Source of the DNA: Campylobacterales bacterium
GTDB lineage: Bacteria; Campylobacterota; Campylobacteria; Campylobacterales; Arcobacteraceae
Assembly: GCA_016784825.1 (NCBI GenBank)
Contig: JADHTT010000031.1
Location: 1 to 7,436, forward strand
Length of the DNA stretch: 7,436 nucleotides
Direction: 5' to 3'
Shown: one piece after another, positions 7,193 to 7,436 of the stretch
Position numbering within the stretch: position 1 is the first letter of the stretch
How the letters are laid out: each line of letters starts with the position of its first letter
Program-made: the position numbers and the translations under genes
The notes under the pieces: generated by a model
Database searches by the model: none
What the model saw: the letters and a program-made list of their open reading frames with translations, nothing else
What the model was told of the DNA's origin: nothing

Positions 7193-7436
7193 TTAAAAAA
7201 CTCTTACTAACATTAACTTTAGGGTCAACTGTACTTCTAGGACAGACAGGCTTGGAGATTATGCAAAAAGTTTTAGATAGGGATGATGGAGATAATATTA
7301 TTACCAATATGCAGATGCAACTTATTGACAAAGAAGGTCATAAGAGAATTAGAGATATGAGGACATACTCTAAAGATAAAGGGAAAGATGAGCTAAAACT
7401 TATTTTCTTTTTAAGTCCTAGTGATGTTAAAAATAC
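7189..7436 (+). CDS. LolA-like outer-membrane lipoprotein-sorting protein, N-terminal part (3' end outside window)
   Basis: Eighty-two codons are visible. A signal peptide is clear: MIKKLLLTLTLGSTVLLG, with basic residues then a hydrophobic core and likely cleavage near residue 18. There is no lipobox Cys, so the mature protein should be soluble in the periplasm. The mature start LEIMQKVLDRDDGDN, then MQLIDKEGHKRIRDMRTYSKDK and FFLSPSDVKNT, closely follow the LolA-like family (PF17131 type, from memory) annotated as outer membrane lipoprotein-sorting protein. These bind lipid-like molecules in a half-barrel and are often encoded beside HAE3 RND pumps, as here. The ATG overlaps the pump's stop codon by 4 bases, and AAGGA (7178-7182) lies six bases upstream. 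It probably receives or delivers the pump's cargo in the periplasm, by inference. Confidence 0.87.
   Translation, partial: MIKKLLLTLTLGSTVLLGQTGLEIMQKVLDRDDGDNIITNMQMQLIDKEGHKRIRDMRTYSKDKGKDELKLIFFLSPSDVKN

Noticed and set aside
1..7436. Exosortase locus
   Set aside because: Only the ligase resembles that context; no exosortase, PEP-CTERM protein or associated polysaccharide gene is in the window.
1..7436. CRISPR array, tRNA/rRNA, insertion sequence, toxin-antitoxin or phage genes
   Set aside because: No spaced repeats, cloverleaf, transposase or integrase motifs were seen; genes fill nearly the whole window.

Overview
This window is strongly AT-rich and tightly packed, with every gene on the + strand. 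It carries seven coding regions, of which the first and last are cut by the window edges. Base composition, the Lys/Ile/Asn/Asp-rich proteins, the short leaders and the style of the two-component and RND genes fit Campylobacterota (Arcobacter, Sulfurimonas or Sulfurovum type). This is an inference; no rRNA or other phylogenetic marker is present.

Layout. Positions 1-207 are the C-terminal end of a gene that resembles the epsilon subunit of coenzyme-B12-dependent glutamate (methylaspartate) mutase. It overlaps by 4 bases (ATGA) with a GlmL/MutL-family actin-like ATPase at 204-1391. After 16 bases comes an AMP-forming acyl/aminoacyl ligase (1408-2991) that most resembles the free-standing ligases associated with exosortase A loci. 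After another 22 bases (to the preferred ATG) come an OmpR-type response regulator (3014-3667) and a HAMP-less membrane histidine kinase (3654-4697), which overlap by 14 bases. A 65-base gap, the longest in the window, precedes an RND/MMPL transporter of the HAE3 type (4763-7192). That gene overlaps by 4 bases (ATGA) with a secreted LolA-like outer-membrane lipoprotein-sorting protein that runs off the right edge (7189-7436).

How it may work together. The left half looks like a small biosynthetic module: a radical B12 carbon-skeleton mutase, its associated ATPase, and a stand-alone ligase that would activate a carboxylic or amino acid, perhaps onto a carrier protein outside the window. The right half looks like an export or lipid-trafficking module (RND pump plus periplasmic LolA-like chaperone). 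The two-component system between them could couple the two. The gap before the pump contains a 7-bp direct repeat with 11-bp periodicity next to a -10-like box, a layout compatible with an OmpR-family binding site. No named pathway known to me combines all these parts, so the product is unknown.

The most notable details are: a ligase whose Ser/Thr-rich ATP-binding loop has lost all its hydroxyl residues while the other catalytic motifs remain; a perfect 9-bp tandem repeat straddling the response-regulator start; and the mutase-ligase-sensor-pump arrangement itself. I found no RNA genes, CRISPR arrays, mobile elements or convincing terminators, and no stretch over 300 bases lacks a gene.
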